Shown in pieces: positions 1 through 7,968 of a stretch of DNA of 64,000 bases. This DNA is from Chloroflexota bacterium (GTDB lineage: Bacteria; Chloroflexota; Limnocylindria; Limnocylindrales; CSP1-4). The stretch is taken from NCBI GenBank assembly GCA_021786265.1, contig JAJYNP010000273.1:1-64000 (forward strand), given 5' to 3'. The position numbers and the translations under genes were made by a program. Each line of letters starts with the position of its first letter. Position 1 is the stretch's first letter. A model generated the notes under the pieces. That model was not told where the DNA came from, ran no database searches, and saw nothing but the letters and a program-made list of their open reading frames with translations.

Positions 1-99
1 GATCGCCAGCAGCTCGATCGCCGGGGACGCGCTGGCGAGCAGGATGGCCATGGCATCGTCGTGGCCCGGGTCGCAATCGAGGATGATCTTCTGGGGCAC
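1..99 (-). CDS. Inosine/uridine-preferring nucleoside hydrolase, N-terminal fragment
   Basis: The reverse strand reads from a GTG start through 33 codons and runs off the window edge. The N-terminus contains ILDCDPGHDDAMAILLA, the Asp-rich calcium and ribose-binding signature (DxDxxxDD type) of the nucleoside hydrolase family, which cleaves ribonucleosides to base and ribose. An AAAGGAG ribosome site lies 8 nt before the GTG. The gene is divergent from psuG, so the pair looks like a nucleoside and pseudouridine salvage locus. Only the first 33 residues are visible, so substrate preference cannot be judged. Confidence 0.8.
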   Translation of the reverse strand, partial: MPQKIILDCDPGHDDAMAILLASASPAIELLAI

Positions 100-241
100 A
101 GGGCCGGCTCCTTTCGTGGCTGGGGCGATCGGCCCATCTCGACTCACGAGCCCATTCTGGCCCCTGCAGGCCCGGCGGTCGCGGCGCAATGGGCGGCCCG
201 TTCGGCCAGGCACATCGGGGCAACGAGGAGCGCTGAAGACG

Positions 242-1228
242 ATGGAGACGGTGAGCAATCGCGTAGTGACGGAGTCCCGACGCTCCATGCCGACCGGGGT
301 CGCGTCGATCCTCCGCGTCGCCCCGGAGGTCGCTGACGCCGTCCGTGGCGGGCGGCCGGTCGTGGCGCTCGAGTCGACGCTGATCAGCCACGGCTTCCCG
401 TACCCCCAGAACCTCGCCATCGCCCGCGACAGCGAGGCGGAGGTGCGTGCCGGGGGGGCGGTGCCCGCCACGGTCGCCATCCGCGACGGCCTGCTGCTGG
501 TCGGGCTGGAGGACGCGGAGCTCGAGGCGCTCGCAACCGCCCAGGGGGTCGCCAAGGTCGCACGGCCCACGCTGGCCGCCGGCATCGCGCGGGGGGGCTG
601 GGGTGCCACCACGGTGTCGGCGACGATGATCGCCGTGCACGCCGCGGGCATCCGGGTCTTTGCCACCGGCGGAATCGGCGGTGTGCACCGGGGAGCCCTG
701 GTGAGCCCGGGCGGCGGGCCCGGCAGCCTGGACATCTCCGCAGACCTGGACGAGCTGGCCCGCACACCGGTCGTGGTCGTGAGCGCGGGGCCAAAGCTCA
801 TCCTGGACGTCCCGCTGACCGTCGAGGCGCTGGAGACGCGGGGCGTCCCGCTCGTGACGATCGGCGGGGACGAGGTCCCCGGGTTCTGGGCCCGCCGGAG
901 CGGCGTCCGGTCGCCCGTAGTCGTCGCGTCTCCCGAGGAGGCGGCCGTCATCGCCGGGATCCATCTCGGCCTGGGCCTGGGGTCCGGCCTTCTGGTGTGC
1001 GTCCCCGTTCCCGCCGACGACGAGGTGCCGCGCGAGCGGATCGAGCGGGTGATCGAACAGGCGAACGCGGAGGCGGCAGCGGCCGGCGTGCGCGGGGGCG
1101 AGCTCACCCCGTGGCTGCTGGCACGGGTCGCCGAGCTGACCGGCGGCGCGTCGGTGCGAGCCAACCTCGCGCTGATCCGCAACAACGCCCGCACCGCGGC
1201 GCGGCTGGCGCTCGCGCTCGCCTCCTGA
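242..1228 (+). CDS. psuG: Pseudouridine-5'-phosphate glycosidase
   Basis: Predicted to reversibly split pseudouridine 5'-phosphate into uracil and ribose 5-phosphate (pseudouridine catabolism). Family blocks are clear: ESTLISHGFPYPQN near the N-terminus, ATVAIRDG, KVARPTLAA, the GGWGATTVSATM block, FATGGIGGVHRG, and SAGPKLILDVPLTVEALET, which carries the presumed catalytic lysine. The product is 328 aa, close to the roughly 300 aa norm. I chose ATG 242 because GAGGAG lies about 11 nt upstream; ATG 287 is an alternative that would trim a poorly conserved N-terminus. The frame stays open back to position 44, but that part is not family-like. No pseudouridine kinase is adjacent; the divergent nucleoside hydrolase supports a salvage role. 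Confidence 0.93.
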   Translation: METVSNRVVTESRRSMPTGVASILRVAPEVADAVRGGRPVVALESTLISHGFPYPQNLAIARDSEAEVRAGGAVPATVAIRDGLLLVGLEDAELEALATAQGVAKVARPTLAAGIARGGWGATTVSATMIAVHAAGIRVFATGGIGGVHRGALVSPGGGPGSLDISADLDELARTPVVVVSAGPKLILDVPLTVEALETRGVPLVTIGGDEVPGFWARRSGVRSPVVVASPEEAAVIAGIHLGLGLGSGLLVCVPVPADDEVPRERIERVIEQANAEAAAAGVRGGELTPWLLARVAELTGGASVRANLALIRNNARTAARLALALAS

Positions 1229-1308
1229 GCCGGGAGCGGAGCCTGCCCGTGCGGCCCGTCCCGGCCGATCCATCTGACGGCGGCGCCACGGTGGACGTGC
1301 CGGCGCCC

Positions 1309-1992
1309 ATGCGGCAGAGTGGCGCGGTGACCCGCGAGGAGACCACGCGGACAGGCGATCCCGCCACGCCACGGTGCGAGCCGTCACGTCCGGGCCAGGC
1401 CGTCGTTTCTACGCCCGATGGAGCCACGATCGAGGATCTCGTGCAGCGCGCCCGCGGCGGCGACTCGGACGCGTTCGGGAGCCTCTACGACCTGTTCGCC
1501 CCGCGGCTGCACCGGTATGTCCGGTTCCGCGTGCGTGAGCCGAGCGACGCGGAGGACCTCGTGCAGCGCGTCTTCGTGAGCGTCCTGGAGGCCCTGCCAC
1601 GGTACGAGCAGCGCGGCGTGCCATTCGCAGCGTGGCTCTTCCGGCTCGCCCACAACGCGGTGATCGACTTCGCGCGGACCAGCCGGGAGCACCGGCCGCT
1701 GGACAGCATCGCGGACAGCCCGACAGACACGCCGGGGCCCGCCGAGGCTGCCGTCCGCTCCTCGGACCTCGCAACTCTCGACGCGGCGATCCGCACCCTC
1801 ACGCCCGACCAGCAGCAGGTCATCGCCTGCCGTTTCTTCGCCGGCCTGAGCTCGGCCGAGACGGCGAGGGTCCTGGGGAGGCGGGAGATCGCCGTGCGCG
1901 CCCTGCAGTTCCGCGCACTTGGCGCCCTCCGCCGCAGGCTCGCCGGGTCGCTCGATCTCGACCGCCTCCCGCTGGGCGAGGCGCCGGAATGA
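1309..1992 (+). CDS. Sigma-70 family (ECF-type) RNA polymerase sigma factor
   Basis: A 227 aa protein with only regions 2 and 4, as in ECF sigma factors. Region 2 runs from DAFGSLYDLFAPRLHRYV through DAEDLVQRVFVSVLEAL to FRLAHNAVIDFART (about residues 55-125). Region 4 is LTPDQQQVIACRFFAGLS followed by a helix-turn-helix ending in ALGALRRRL. The roughly 45 residues before region 2 are not conserved-looking. ATG 1309 is preferred, but GTG 1291 and GTG 1327 are in frame and none has a strong ribosome site. The next gene starts 16 bp downstream and encodes a one-pass membrane protein, the usual sigma/anti-sigma arrangement. Confidence 0.85.
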   Translation: MRQSGAVTREETTRTGDPATPRCEPSRPGQAVVSTPDGATIEDLVQRARGGDSDAFGSLYDLFAPRLHRYVRFRVREPSDAEDLVQRVFVSVLEALPRYEQRGVPFAAWLFRLAHNAVIDFARTSREHRPLDSIADSPTDTPGPAEAAVRSSDLATLDAAIRTLTPDQQQVIACRFFAGLSSAETARVLGRREIAVRALQFRALGALRRRLAGSLDLDRLPLGEAPE

Positions 1993-2008
1993 ACGGGGAG
2001 GCGCGGCG

Positions 2009-3040
2009 ATGAGCCGCCTGTGGCCGCCGCGACGGCGGCGCGGGGCGCCACGGGTCGACCTCGGGACAGGCGGCAACCCCCTGGAGCACGCCATCGAGCA
2101 GTATGCCCGCGCGGAGCTCGACCCGGACCCGGCCTCGCTCGCGCGGGGGCGCGCAGCGGTCGTAGCCCGGTTCGACCGGGCCGCGGCCGACTGGGGCCAC
2201 GACACCGACGCTCGACCCGCCGGCGCGACAGTGGGCACCGGCGCCCGCGCGCGCAGTGCCACGCGCCGCACCTGGCCGTGGTCCGGCGCACGGCTCCGGG
2301 TCAGGGTGGCCGCGGGGCTGGCGGGGGCGGCGCTGCTGGTCTCCGGTGCGGGCGCGGCCTTCGCGGCGAGCGGGCCCGGCGGACCGCTCTACGCCACGCG
2401 CCTGGACATCGAAGCCCTCACCCTCCCCCCCGCCGGTTCGACCGCCTGGTTCGACGCCGAGGCGGGCCGGCTGGGCGCGCGGCTGAACGAGGCAGAAAAC
2501 GCAGCAGGGGCCGACAACACCAGCGCGGTGGAGGCCGCGGTGGGCGCGTACCGCTCGATCCTGTCGCAGACGGTCGCGGCGGCGGACTCCTCGGCGCCGG
2601 GAACCGTGCCGCCGGGCCTGACCCGCGCCCTTGACCGGCACGAGGAGCTGCTGTCGTCGTTGCTGGCGCGGGCGCCCGCACAGGCCCAGGCCGCGTTGCG
2701 CGCCGCGCTCGGCGAGTTGCAGGGCGCCGGGGTGGCCTCGGGCTCGCCGTCGCTCTCGTCGAAGCCCGGGACAGGGACCGCGCCGAACAAGGCCACGTCC
2801 CCGGCGGCGGGCAATCCCGGATCGCAGCGCACGCACCCGCCCGCCGACCACACCCCGCCGCCGAAGAACCGTGGCGGGAAGGGAGCGGAGCCGTCCCCCA
2901 CGCCGACGCCCGAGGCCGCGCTGCGGGGGACGTCGCGGCCGGTGGCCGCGCGCGAGGCGCTGGCGCACCGAGGGCGGGGGCCCGGCCGCCCGGGCGTCCT
3001 CGCCGGCTTCGTGGTCCGGGCGGGTCACGCCCCCAGGTAG
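2009..3040 (+). CDS. DUF5667-like membrane protein, probable partner of the upstream sigma factor
   Basis: A 343 aa protein preceded by GGGGAGG at good spacing. The N-terminal ~90 residues are hydrophilic and presumably cytosolic. One membrane segment follows (VRVAAGLAGAALLVSGAGAA, about residues 100-120). Next comes a segment with the DUF5667 pattern (GPGGPLYATRLDIEAL, then a long helical stretch with ERALD-like spacing), then a Pro/Ser/Thr-rich tail. DUF5667 proteins commonly sit next to ECF sigma factors in actinobacteria and Chloroflexota, so an anti-sigma or signal-sensing role is inferred, not shown. The last 16 bp overlap the 3' end of the convergent gene on the other strand. Confidence 0.7.
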   Translation: MSRLWPPRRRRGAPRVDLGTGGNPLEHAIEQYARAELDPDPASLARGRAAVVARFDRAAADWGHDTDARPAGATVGTGARARSATRRTWPWSGARLRVRVAAGLAGAALLVSGAGAAFAASGPGGPLYATRLDIEALTLPPAGSTAWFDAEAGRLGARLNEAENAAGADNTSAVEAAVGAYRSILSQTVAAADSSAPGTVPPGLTRALDRHEELLSSLLARAPAQAQAALRAALGELQGAGVASGSPSLSSKPGTGTAPNKATSPAAGNPGSQRTHPPADHTPPPKNRGGKGAEPSPTPTPEAALRGTSRPVAAREALAHRGRGPGRPGVLAGFVVRAGHAPR

Positions 3041-4029
3041 CGCAGGTACACGACCCTCACCGACCACAGCACGCCGCGTGTCCAGCTCTGGCCGGACAGC
3101 GCCTCGAACGTCGCGACGTCCAGGTCGATCACGCGGTTCGGGAACAGCCGCCGATCGGGCCCGTAGTCGTTGGTCCGTCGGATCACGTACCGCCCGTGCC
3201 AGATGATCTCCACCAGCCAGCGGCCCCGGCGCGGCACGGCGATCAGGCCCGGATGGGAAGGCCCATACGTGGAGGCCTGGCCCAGTTCCGGGGCCGGCAT
3301 CCCCGGGATGGCGGGCGCCGGACCATCCAGTCTCCCGGCAGCCCGGGAGGTCGGCGGTGCGACATGCGCGGCCGGTCTCGATGTGGGTCGGGGCACCTGG
3401 TCGGGCGGCCGGTGCGGGGTGGGCCTGGGGGCGGGGGACAAGGCCGGTGCGGACTCCCCCCGCCCCGCCGAGATCGCGGCCACCGGCGCGGTGTTGCCGG
3501 CCTCCGCCGCGTCGGTGCCCGGGCCGACCGTGAGCGACGCGAGCATCTCCTCCGCCGGGCGCCCGGGGTACGCGACCGCGGTCGTGAGCGGCGGCACAGG
3601 CCGGCGCGGGACGATGGACGCCGGGGACGCGGGTGACTCCGGCGGCGCGGGAGACCCGGGCATCGCGATGCCGGCCACCACCGGATGCGCCACCAGGGCA
3701 ATGCTGAGCACACCCAGCGCCACGATCAGTCGCGGCGACCTCGCACGCCGGGCCTCGGCGGCCGCCGAGCGCGCCGAGGCAACGCCGAGGCGGGCGGGTG
3801 CTAGTCCCAGGCGGAGCGATCTCGCCCCGAGATGTCGTGACTTGCTGCCAGGGCGATGCGAGGCAGCCCCGACGCGTGCCGAAGCGCGCCCGAGGTGCGA
3901 CGCCGCGTTGCCCAGGCGGGACGGTCTCGTCGCGTTCCCCGGACCGGACCCATCGAGGTCGTGGAGGGCAGGGAGCCGCAACGGACGGATCCGCTGTGGT
4001 CGCGTGGTCTTCTCTCCCCTAGCGGGCAC
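3025..4029 (-). CDS. Membrane-anchored double-psi-beta-barrel (RlpA-like) protein with N-terminal heptad repeats
   Basis: A 334 aa protein in three parts. Residues 1-100 are basic and carry a seven-residue tandem repeat (listed separately). Residues 101-118 (LIVALGVLSIALVAHPVV) are a membrane anchor. A long Pro/Ala-rich linker leads to a C-terminal domain of about 90 residues containing ASTYGP, RRTNDYGPD, NRVIDLDVATFEAL and WSVRVVYL, the order of conserved elements in RlpA/expansin-type double-psi barrels, including the Asp of NDxGP and the IDL motif. Such domains bind or cleave peptidoglycan or act in the cell wall. The barrel should therefore be outside and the repeats in the cytosol. The first codon, GTG 4029, is uncertain. 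No partner gene is obvious. Confidence 0.65.
   Translation of the reverse strand: MPARGEKTTRPQRIRPLRLPALHDLDGSGPGNATRPSRLGNAASHLGRASARVGAASHRPGSKSRHLGARSLRLGLAPARLGVASARSAAAEARRARSPRLIVALGVLSIALVAHPVVAGIAMPGSPAPPESPASPASIVPRRPVPPLTTAVAYPGRPAEEMLASLTVGPGTDAAEAGNTAPVAAISAGRGESAPALSPAPRPTPHRPPDQVPRPTSRPAAHVAPPTSRAAGRLDGPAPAIPGMPAPELGQASTYGPSHPGLIAVPRRGRWLVEIIWHGRYVIRRTNDYGPDRRLFPNRVIDLDVATFEALSGQSWTRGVLWSVRVVYLRYLGA
3772..3918 (-). repeat. Seven tandem 21-bp (heptad) coding repeats
   Basis: Within the double-psi-barrel gene, residues 38-86 divide exactly into seven heptads: RLGNAAS, HLGRASA, RVGAASH, RPGSKSR, HLGARSL, RLGLAPA, RLGVASA. The pattern is Arg/His, hydrophobic or Pro, Gly, then four small or basic residues. 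DNA copies are degenerate, so the repeat is old or selected at protein level. The block is strongly basic and precedes the membrane anchor. Confidence 0.7.
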
Positions 4030-4399
4030 CTGCCGCGCGCGGGTCAGCGCGGCCTCGGTGCCGGGCCGGGGGCCGCGGGAGCGAAGACATGATCCCGCGA
4101 GTCGTTCGGCGGGGGAGACGTGCCCCGAGCGCCGCGTCCGCGACGCTATCTCCCGCTGCCGAGCCCGGCCAGATGGTGCACGGAACCTGCGAGCGCGGAT
4201 GTGGCCGCAGGTTCACGGGCCCGCGCATCCTACACGGCATCCGCGCCGCGCGCATCCCGGCCCGGTCGGTGCAGGACGGGTGAGGGCGCCCGAGACGACA
4301 ATGCAGGGGTGCGGTCAACAGGAGGGAACGGGCGGAATCCGCGGCACCACGGCCACCACGGCCACCACGGGCCACCAGCGAACTCATGACGGTCGAGTC
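4030..4399 (+). other. Intergenic region between divergent genes
   Basis: This is 370 bp between the double-psi-barrel gene (-) and the MFS gene (+), and should hold both promoters. Several frames are open but look like GC-rich shadows. The only clear structure is the short tandem repeat at 4344-4370. No convincing -10/-35 pair or RNA structure was seen. Confidence 0.5.
4344..4370 (+). repeat. Short tandem repeat, 9 bp x 3
   Basis: Three consecutive copies of a 9-mer of the form CCACCACGG (the first copy starts with G) lie about 30 bp before the MFS start. Function unknown; possibly slippage-prone. Confidence 0.7.
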
Positions 4400-5662
4400 G
4401 TGATCCTGGCCCACCGGCCCCGCAACCGCAACATCACCATCGTGGTCACCGCGCGCCTGTTCATGAGCGCGTCGCGCGCGCTCGCCGGCGTGGTGGTGCC
4501 CGTGTACCTGGCCATGATCGGCTTCAGCGCGCTGCAGCTGGGCGAGCTCGCCGTCGCCGTGGGCATCGCGACCGCCGTGCTGTCGACCGCCATCGGCCTC
4601 GCCTCCGACCGCGTCGGCCGCAAGCCGTTCCTGGTCGCCGTGCCTCTGCTCGCGGCCCTGGCGGGGGTCGTGTTCGCGTTCTCGCGCGCCCCGGCCGTGC
4701 TGTTCCTCGCCGCCTCCGTGGGGAGCTTCGGCCGGGGGGCGGGTGCGGGTGCGGGCATGGTGGGGCCGTATCAGCCGGCCGAGCAGGCGCTGGTGACCGA
4801 GATCACGCCACCGGTGCGGCGCAACGTCGCGTTCGGCCGGCTTGCCTTCGCGTCGAGCGTGGGCGCCCTGATCGGCGGTCCGCTCGCGCTGCTGGCCGGC
4901 CAGGGGGGACCGGGCGGCGAAGCGGCGACCGCGGCGTTCCGCCTCCCGTTCCTCGCCACGGCGGTGCTCGCCGCCGCCGCCGGCCTCCTGGCGCTCGGAC
5001 TCCGGGAGCCCCGACGGACGCCGTCCACCGACGGACGCGGCCCGGGACTGCGTCTCCCGCGGCGCTCGATGCCCCTGCTGGTGCGCCTCTGGGCGACCAA
5101 CAGCGTCAACGGCCTGGCGGTCGGGATGTTCGGGCCGTTCGTGACCTACTGGTTCTTCCGCCGCTACGGCGTCGGGCCCGGGCAGATCGGCGTACTCTTC
5201 GCCGTCATCAACGCGGCGACGGCGGCATCGACCCTGACGGCAGCCAGGTTCGCCCGGCGCTGGGGACTGGTACGCACGGTGACCATGGTGCGGGTGGTAC
5301 AGGCCGTGCTGCTCGTCCCGATGGTGATGGCGCCCTCATTCCTGGCGGCGGGCGCGGTGTACCTGGTCCGCATGGTCGTCCAGCGCATCGGCATGCCACT
5401 GCGCCAGTCGTACGTCCTGGCCATGGCCGACCCGGGGGAGCGCGCGGCGGTGGGGGCGCTGTCGAACCTGCCGAGCCAGGCGACCATGGCCGTCGCCCCG
5501 CTCGCCGCCGGCTACCTCTTCGACGAGGTCAGCCTGTCGCTGCCGTTCGTGATCGCCGGGGCCCTGCAGCTGGCGAACGCCGTGTTGTACTGGGGGTTCT
5601 TCCGCGGGCTGCCGCCCGAGGAGGAGGTCGCGGCGAGGGCGGCCACGGCCGCCGCACGGTGA
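4400..5662 (+). CDS. Major facilitator superfamily transporter
   Basis: A 420 aa polytopic inner-membrane protein of typical MFS length, with about twelve hydrophobic segments in two halves. The loop after the second segment contains ASDRVGRKPFL, the MFS motif A (GxxxDRxGRR/K type). A second-half loop has ARFARRWGL. Substrate cannot be inferred; the family includes drug and sugar exporters. GTG 4400 is chosen because conserved-looking sequence (ILAHRPRNRNITIVV) begins there; the ribosome site is weak, and the frame is open far upstream over sequence that is antisense to the double-psi-barrel gene and not transporter-like. A strong hairpin follows the stop. The gene stands alone. Confidence 0.85.
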   Translation: MILAHRPRNRNITIVVTARLFMSASRALAGVVVPVYLAMIGFSALQLGELAVAVGIATAVLSTAIGLASDRVGRKPFLVAVPLLAALAGVVFAFSRAPAVLFLAASVGSFGRGAGAGAGMVGPYQPAEQALVTEITPPVRRNVAFGRLAFASSVGALIGGPLALLAGQGGPGGEAATAAFRLPFLATAVLAAAAGLLALGLREPRRTPSTDGRGPGLRLPRRSMPLLVRLWATNSVNGLAVGMFGPFVTYWFFRRYGVGPGQIGVLFAVINAATAASTLTAARFARRWGLVRTVTMVRVVQAVLLVPMVMAPSFLAAGAVYLVRMVVQRIGMPLRQSYVLAMADPGERAAVGALSNLPSQATMAVAPLAAGYLFDEVSLSLPFVIAGALQLANAVLYWGFFRGLPPEEEVAARAATAAAR

Positions 5663-5681
5663 CTGCCTGACCGGAGGGGCA

Positions 5682-5707
5682 GCTCGGGGCCCTGCCTTGC
5701 CCCGAGC
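5682..5707 (+). terminator. Hairpin terminator after the MFS gene
   Basis: A perfect 9-bp GC-rich stem (GCTCGGGGC / GCCCCGAGC) with an 8-nt loop starts 20 bp after the MFS stop codon. There is no clear U-run, which is common in very GC-rich genomes. Confidence 0.55.
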
Positions 5708-6124
5708 GTCGGCGGATCACCCCGACGCCTGCCCGGGCCGAGCGCGGCCTGTCCGATGAGGCCGTCTCGTCGGCGGAGGACTCGATCCGGCAACCGACCC
5801 AGGACTGTTGTCGAGGCAGTTCGGGGAGAGCCCCGATGATCGCGTGCCATGCCGCGTGCGACGATCGACTGGCGACACGTGGCGGCGTATCGAGGCCGGC
5901 GACCCGCGTCGAGGAGAGAGGGGACCGAGTCATGGCCCTGTCCCTGCAACGTGTGGCCGGCTCACCCGACCTGCTCGAGCTCGGGCCGGGCGGTCCGACG
6001 ATGCTGTCCAGGCCGCAGTCCGGGGGGCCGTACAACCCGAACTTCCGCCCCGTCGTGCTCTGCGCCGGGACGCCGGCGTCGCCCTGCCCTTTACCCGCGG
6101 CGGCGGACGACCGACTCCCGAGGT
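5708..6124 (+). other. Upstream region of the GGDEF-EAL gene, with a possible leader ORF or frameshifted N-terminus
   Basis: About 417 bp without a firmly assignable gene. ATG 5932 is preceded by GAGGAGAGAGGGG and opens a frame with coding-like third positions for roughly 50 codons (begins MALSLQRVAGSPDLLELGPG). This frame differs from that of the GGDEF-EAL gene; moving from one to the other needs one extra base, or two missing, in the sequence. It is either a short upstream ORF, the true N-terminus cut off by a frameshift, or chance. Confidence 0.35.
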
Positions 6125-7966
6125 GTGAGACACGCGTCATCCGCGCCCGCTGCATCGACAGGCCGTCCCGAGTCGGCCTCGCGGATCGGGCCGGCGGAGG
6201 CGCCAGATCGCGCGCTCCCGGCAGACCTCCGGCGGCTGGCACTGCAGGTCCCCGTCGGGCTCCTCGTGCTCGGCCGCGACGGCGGATGCACGTTCGCCAA
6301 CGCGGCGTGGGCGCGTCTCACTGCGCAAGTCGGACACGCGGCGCTCGGTCTCGGCTGGCTGAAGGCCATCCACCCGGCCGACCGAGCGGAGGTCGAGGCG
6401 GCGGTACGGCACAGCTTCGACGAGCCAGGCGACTGGCGCACCCAGTGTCGCACGGCACGCCCAGCGGGCGATCCGCGCTGGCTGCGCCTGCAAGGCACCC
6501 GACTGGCAGACGGGGCCGAGTCGCTGGGCGATCAGCTCGTGGCGGCGATCGATGTCACCACGCATGTGCGCGCAGTGGCCAGGCTGCGGCACCGGCTCGA
6601 TCGCGACGCCGTTACCAGGCTGCCCGGCCGGACGGTTCTTCGCGACGCCGTGGAGGCCGGGTTGCGACTGGTCAGATCGCACGACCGGCCACTGGGGCTG
6701 CTCATTCTCGACCTCGATGCGTTCGGCGAGATAAACGACGCGTTCGGGCTCGAGGTCGGCGACCAGCTGCTCGCTCGAATCGCCAGACGCCTGTCACGCG
6801 CCGTGCGGCCCGGCGACACCGTGGTGCGCCTGGGAGGCGATGAGTTCGCCGTGGTGCTGCCCGACATCGGGCACGCCGAAGGGGCCTGGCTCGTCGCGCA
6901 GCACCTTCAACGCGCGATCGATCGTCCGCTCGCGCTGGCCGGCCAGCGTCTTGCCGTCAGTGTGTCGATCGGGATCGCACTGGCGCCCGAGGGCGAGGCC
7001 GATGACCCGGCCCAACTGCTGCGACAGGCCGACCTGGCCCTGCAGCGCGCCAAACGGAACCACCTGGGTATCGCCTTCTTCGAGGCGGACCTGTCCGCGC
7101 CGCGTCCGGCCACCTATGCGCACCTGGCGGATCTGCGCAAGGCGATACGCGCCGGCCAGCTGGCACTTCACTTCCAGCCGTGGCTCAGACTGCGTGACGG
7201 GAGGGTCCACGCCATGGAAGCGCTGGTGCGATGGAACCACCCTCAGCGTGGCGTGCTGCCGCCGTCCGAGTTCATCCCGTTCGCGGAGGGCTCCGGGCTC
7301 ATCCGCGAACTGGACCTGGCAGTGCTCGAGCTGGCGTGTCGGCAGGTGGCCGCGTGGAGAGGTACCCCCCTCGCGGCCATCCGCGTCGCGATCAACATCA
7401 GCCGCGCAAGCCTGCTCGACGAGCAGTTCCCGGCCGCGCTTGCGGCGGCCCTCATCCGCTACCAGCTCGAAGGGCCCGAACTGCAGCTCGAGATCACGGA
7501 GAACGGCCTCTTCGGCGATCCCAAGCAGGCGATCTGGCTCGCCGAGCGTCTCTCAGCGCTGGGCGTGACGCTCGCGATCGACGACTTCGGGACCGGCTAC
7601 TCCTCGCTCGCGCAGCTGCGGTACCTGTGTGCCACCACGCTCAAGATCGATCGCGGCTTCGTGACTCATGCACTCCAGGAGCCGACCGACGCGGCGATCG
7701 TGGAAACGGTGGTGGCTCTCGGGCACCGGTTCGGAAAGGAGGTGGTCGCCGAGGGTGTCGAGGACGCCGCCACCCTCGAGATGCTCGCGCGACTCGGCGT
7801 CGACGACGCCCAGGGTTACTTCATCAGCCGTCCGGTGCCGCCGGAGGTCCTCGAGCCCTGGTTGCGGACACGGCTGGCCACGAGTCCATCGCTTCGTGCC
7901 GGCGTCCCTCCCGGGATGCCCGACGTCGCGCCAGCGCGCCTGGCCTTGCCCGCGGGCAGCAGGTGA
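6125..7966 (+). CDS. PAS-GGDEF-EAL cyclic-di-GMP signalling protein
   Basis: About 613 aa if started at GTG 6125. Domains in order: a PAS-like sensor (LALQVPVGLLVLGRDG onward, about residues 40-150); a GGDEF diguanylate cyclase with LDLDAFGEINDAFG and an intact GGDEF motif at residues 237-241; and an EAL phosphodiesterase with MEALVRW (EAL at 365-367), EITENGL, DDFGTGYSSL, KIDRGFV and AEGVE. Both active sites look intact, so the protein could make and break cyclic di-GMP. No membrane segment, so cytosolic. The frame is open back to 5849, but the extra 92 residues are Arg/Pro-rich and not domain-like. An HD-GYP-type gene follows after 2 bp, so the pair is co-transcribed, just upstream of the flagellar operon. 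Confidence 0.88.
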   Translation: MRHASSAPAASTGRPESASRIGPAEAPDRALPADLRRLALQVPVGLLVLGRDGGCTFANAAWARLTAQVGHAALGLGWLKAIHPADRAEVEAAVRHSFDEPGDWRTQCRTARPAGDPRWLRLQGTRLADGAESLGDQLVAAIDVTTHVRAVARLRHRLDRDAVTRLPGRTVLRDAVEAGLRLVRSHDRPLGLLILDLDAFGEINDAFGLEVGDQLLARIARRLSRAVRPGDTVVRLGGDEFAVVLPDIGHAEGAWLVAQHLQRAIDRPLALAGQRLAVSVSIGIALAPEGEADDPAQLLRQADLALQRAKRNHLGIAFFEADLSAPRPATYAHLADLRKAIRAGQLALHFQPWLRLRDGRVHAMEALVRWNHPQRGVLPPSEFIPFAEGSGLIRELDLAVLELACRQVAAWRGTPLAAIRVAINISRASLLDEQFPAALAAALIRYQLEGPELQLEITENGLFGDPKQAIWLAERLSALGVTLAIDDFGTGYSSLAQLRYLCATTLKIDRGFVTHALQEPTDAAIVETVVALGHRFGKEVVAEGVEDAATLEMLARLGVDDAQGYFISRPVPPEVLEPWLRTRLATSPSLRAGVPPGMPDVAPARLALPAGSR

Positions 7967-7968
7967 CC

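Noticed and set aside
997..1308. N-terminal extension of the sigma factor back to 997
   Set aside because: It overlaps psuG in another frame and is Arg-rich without sigma-factor features.
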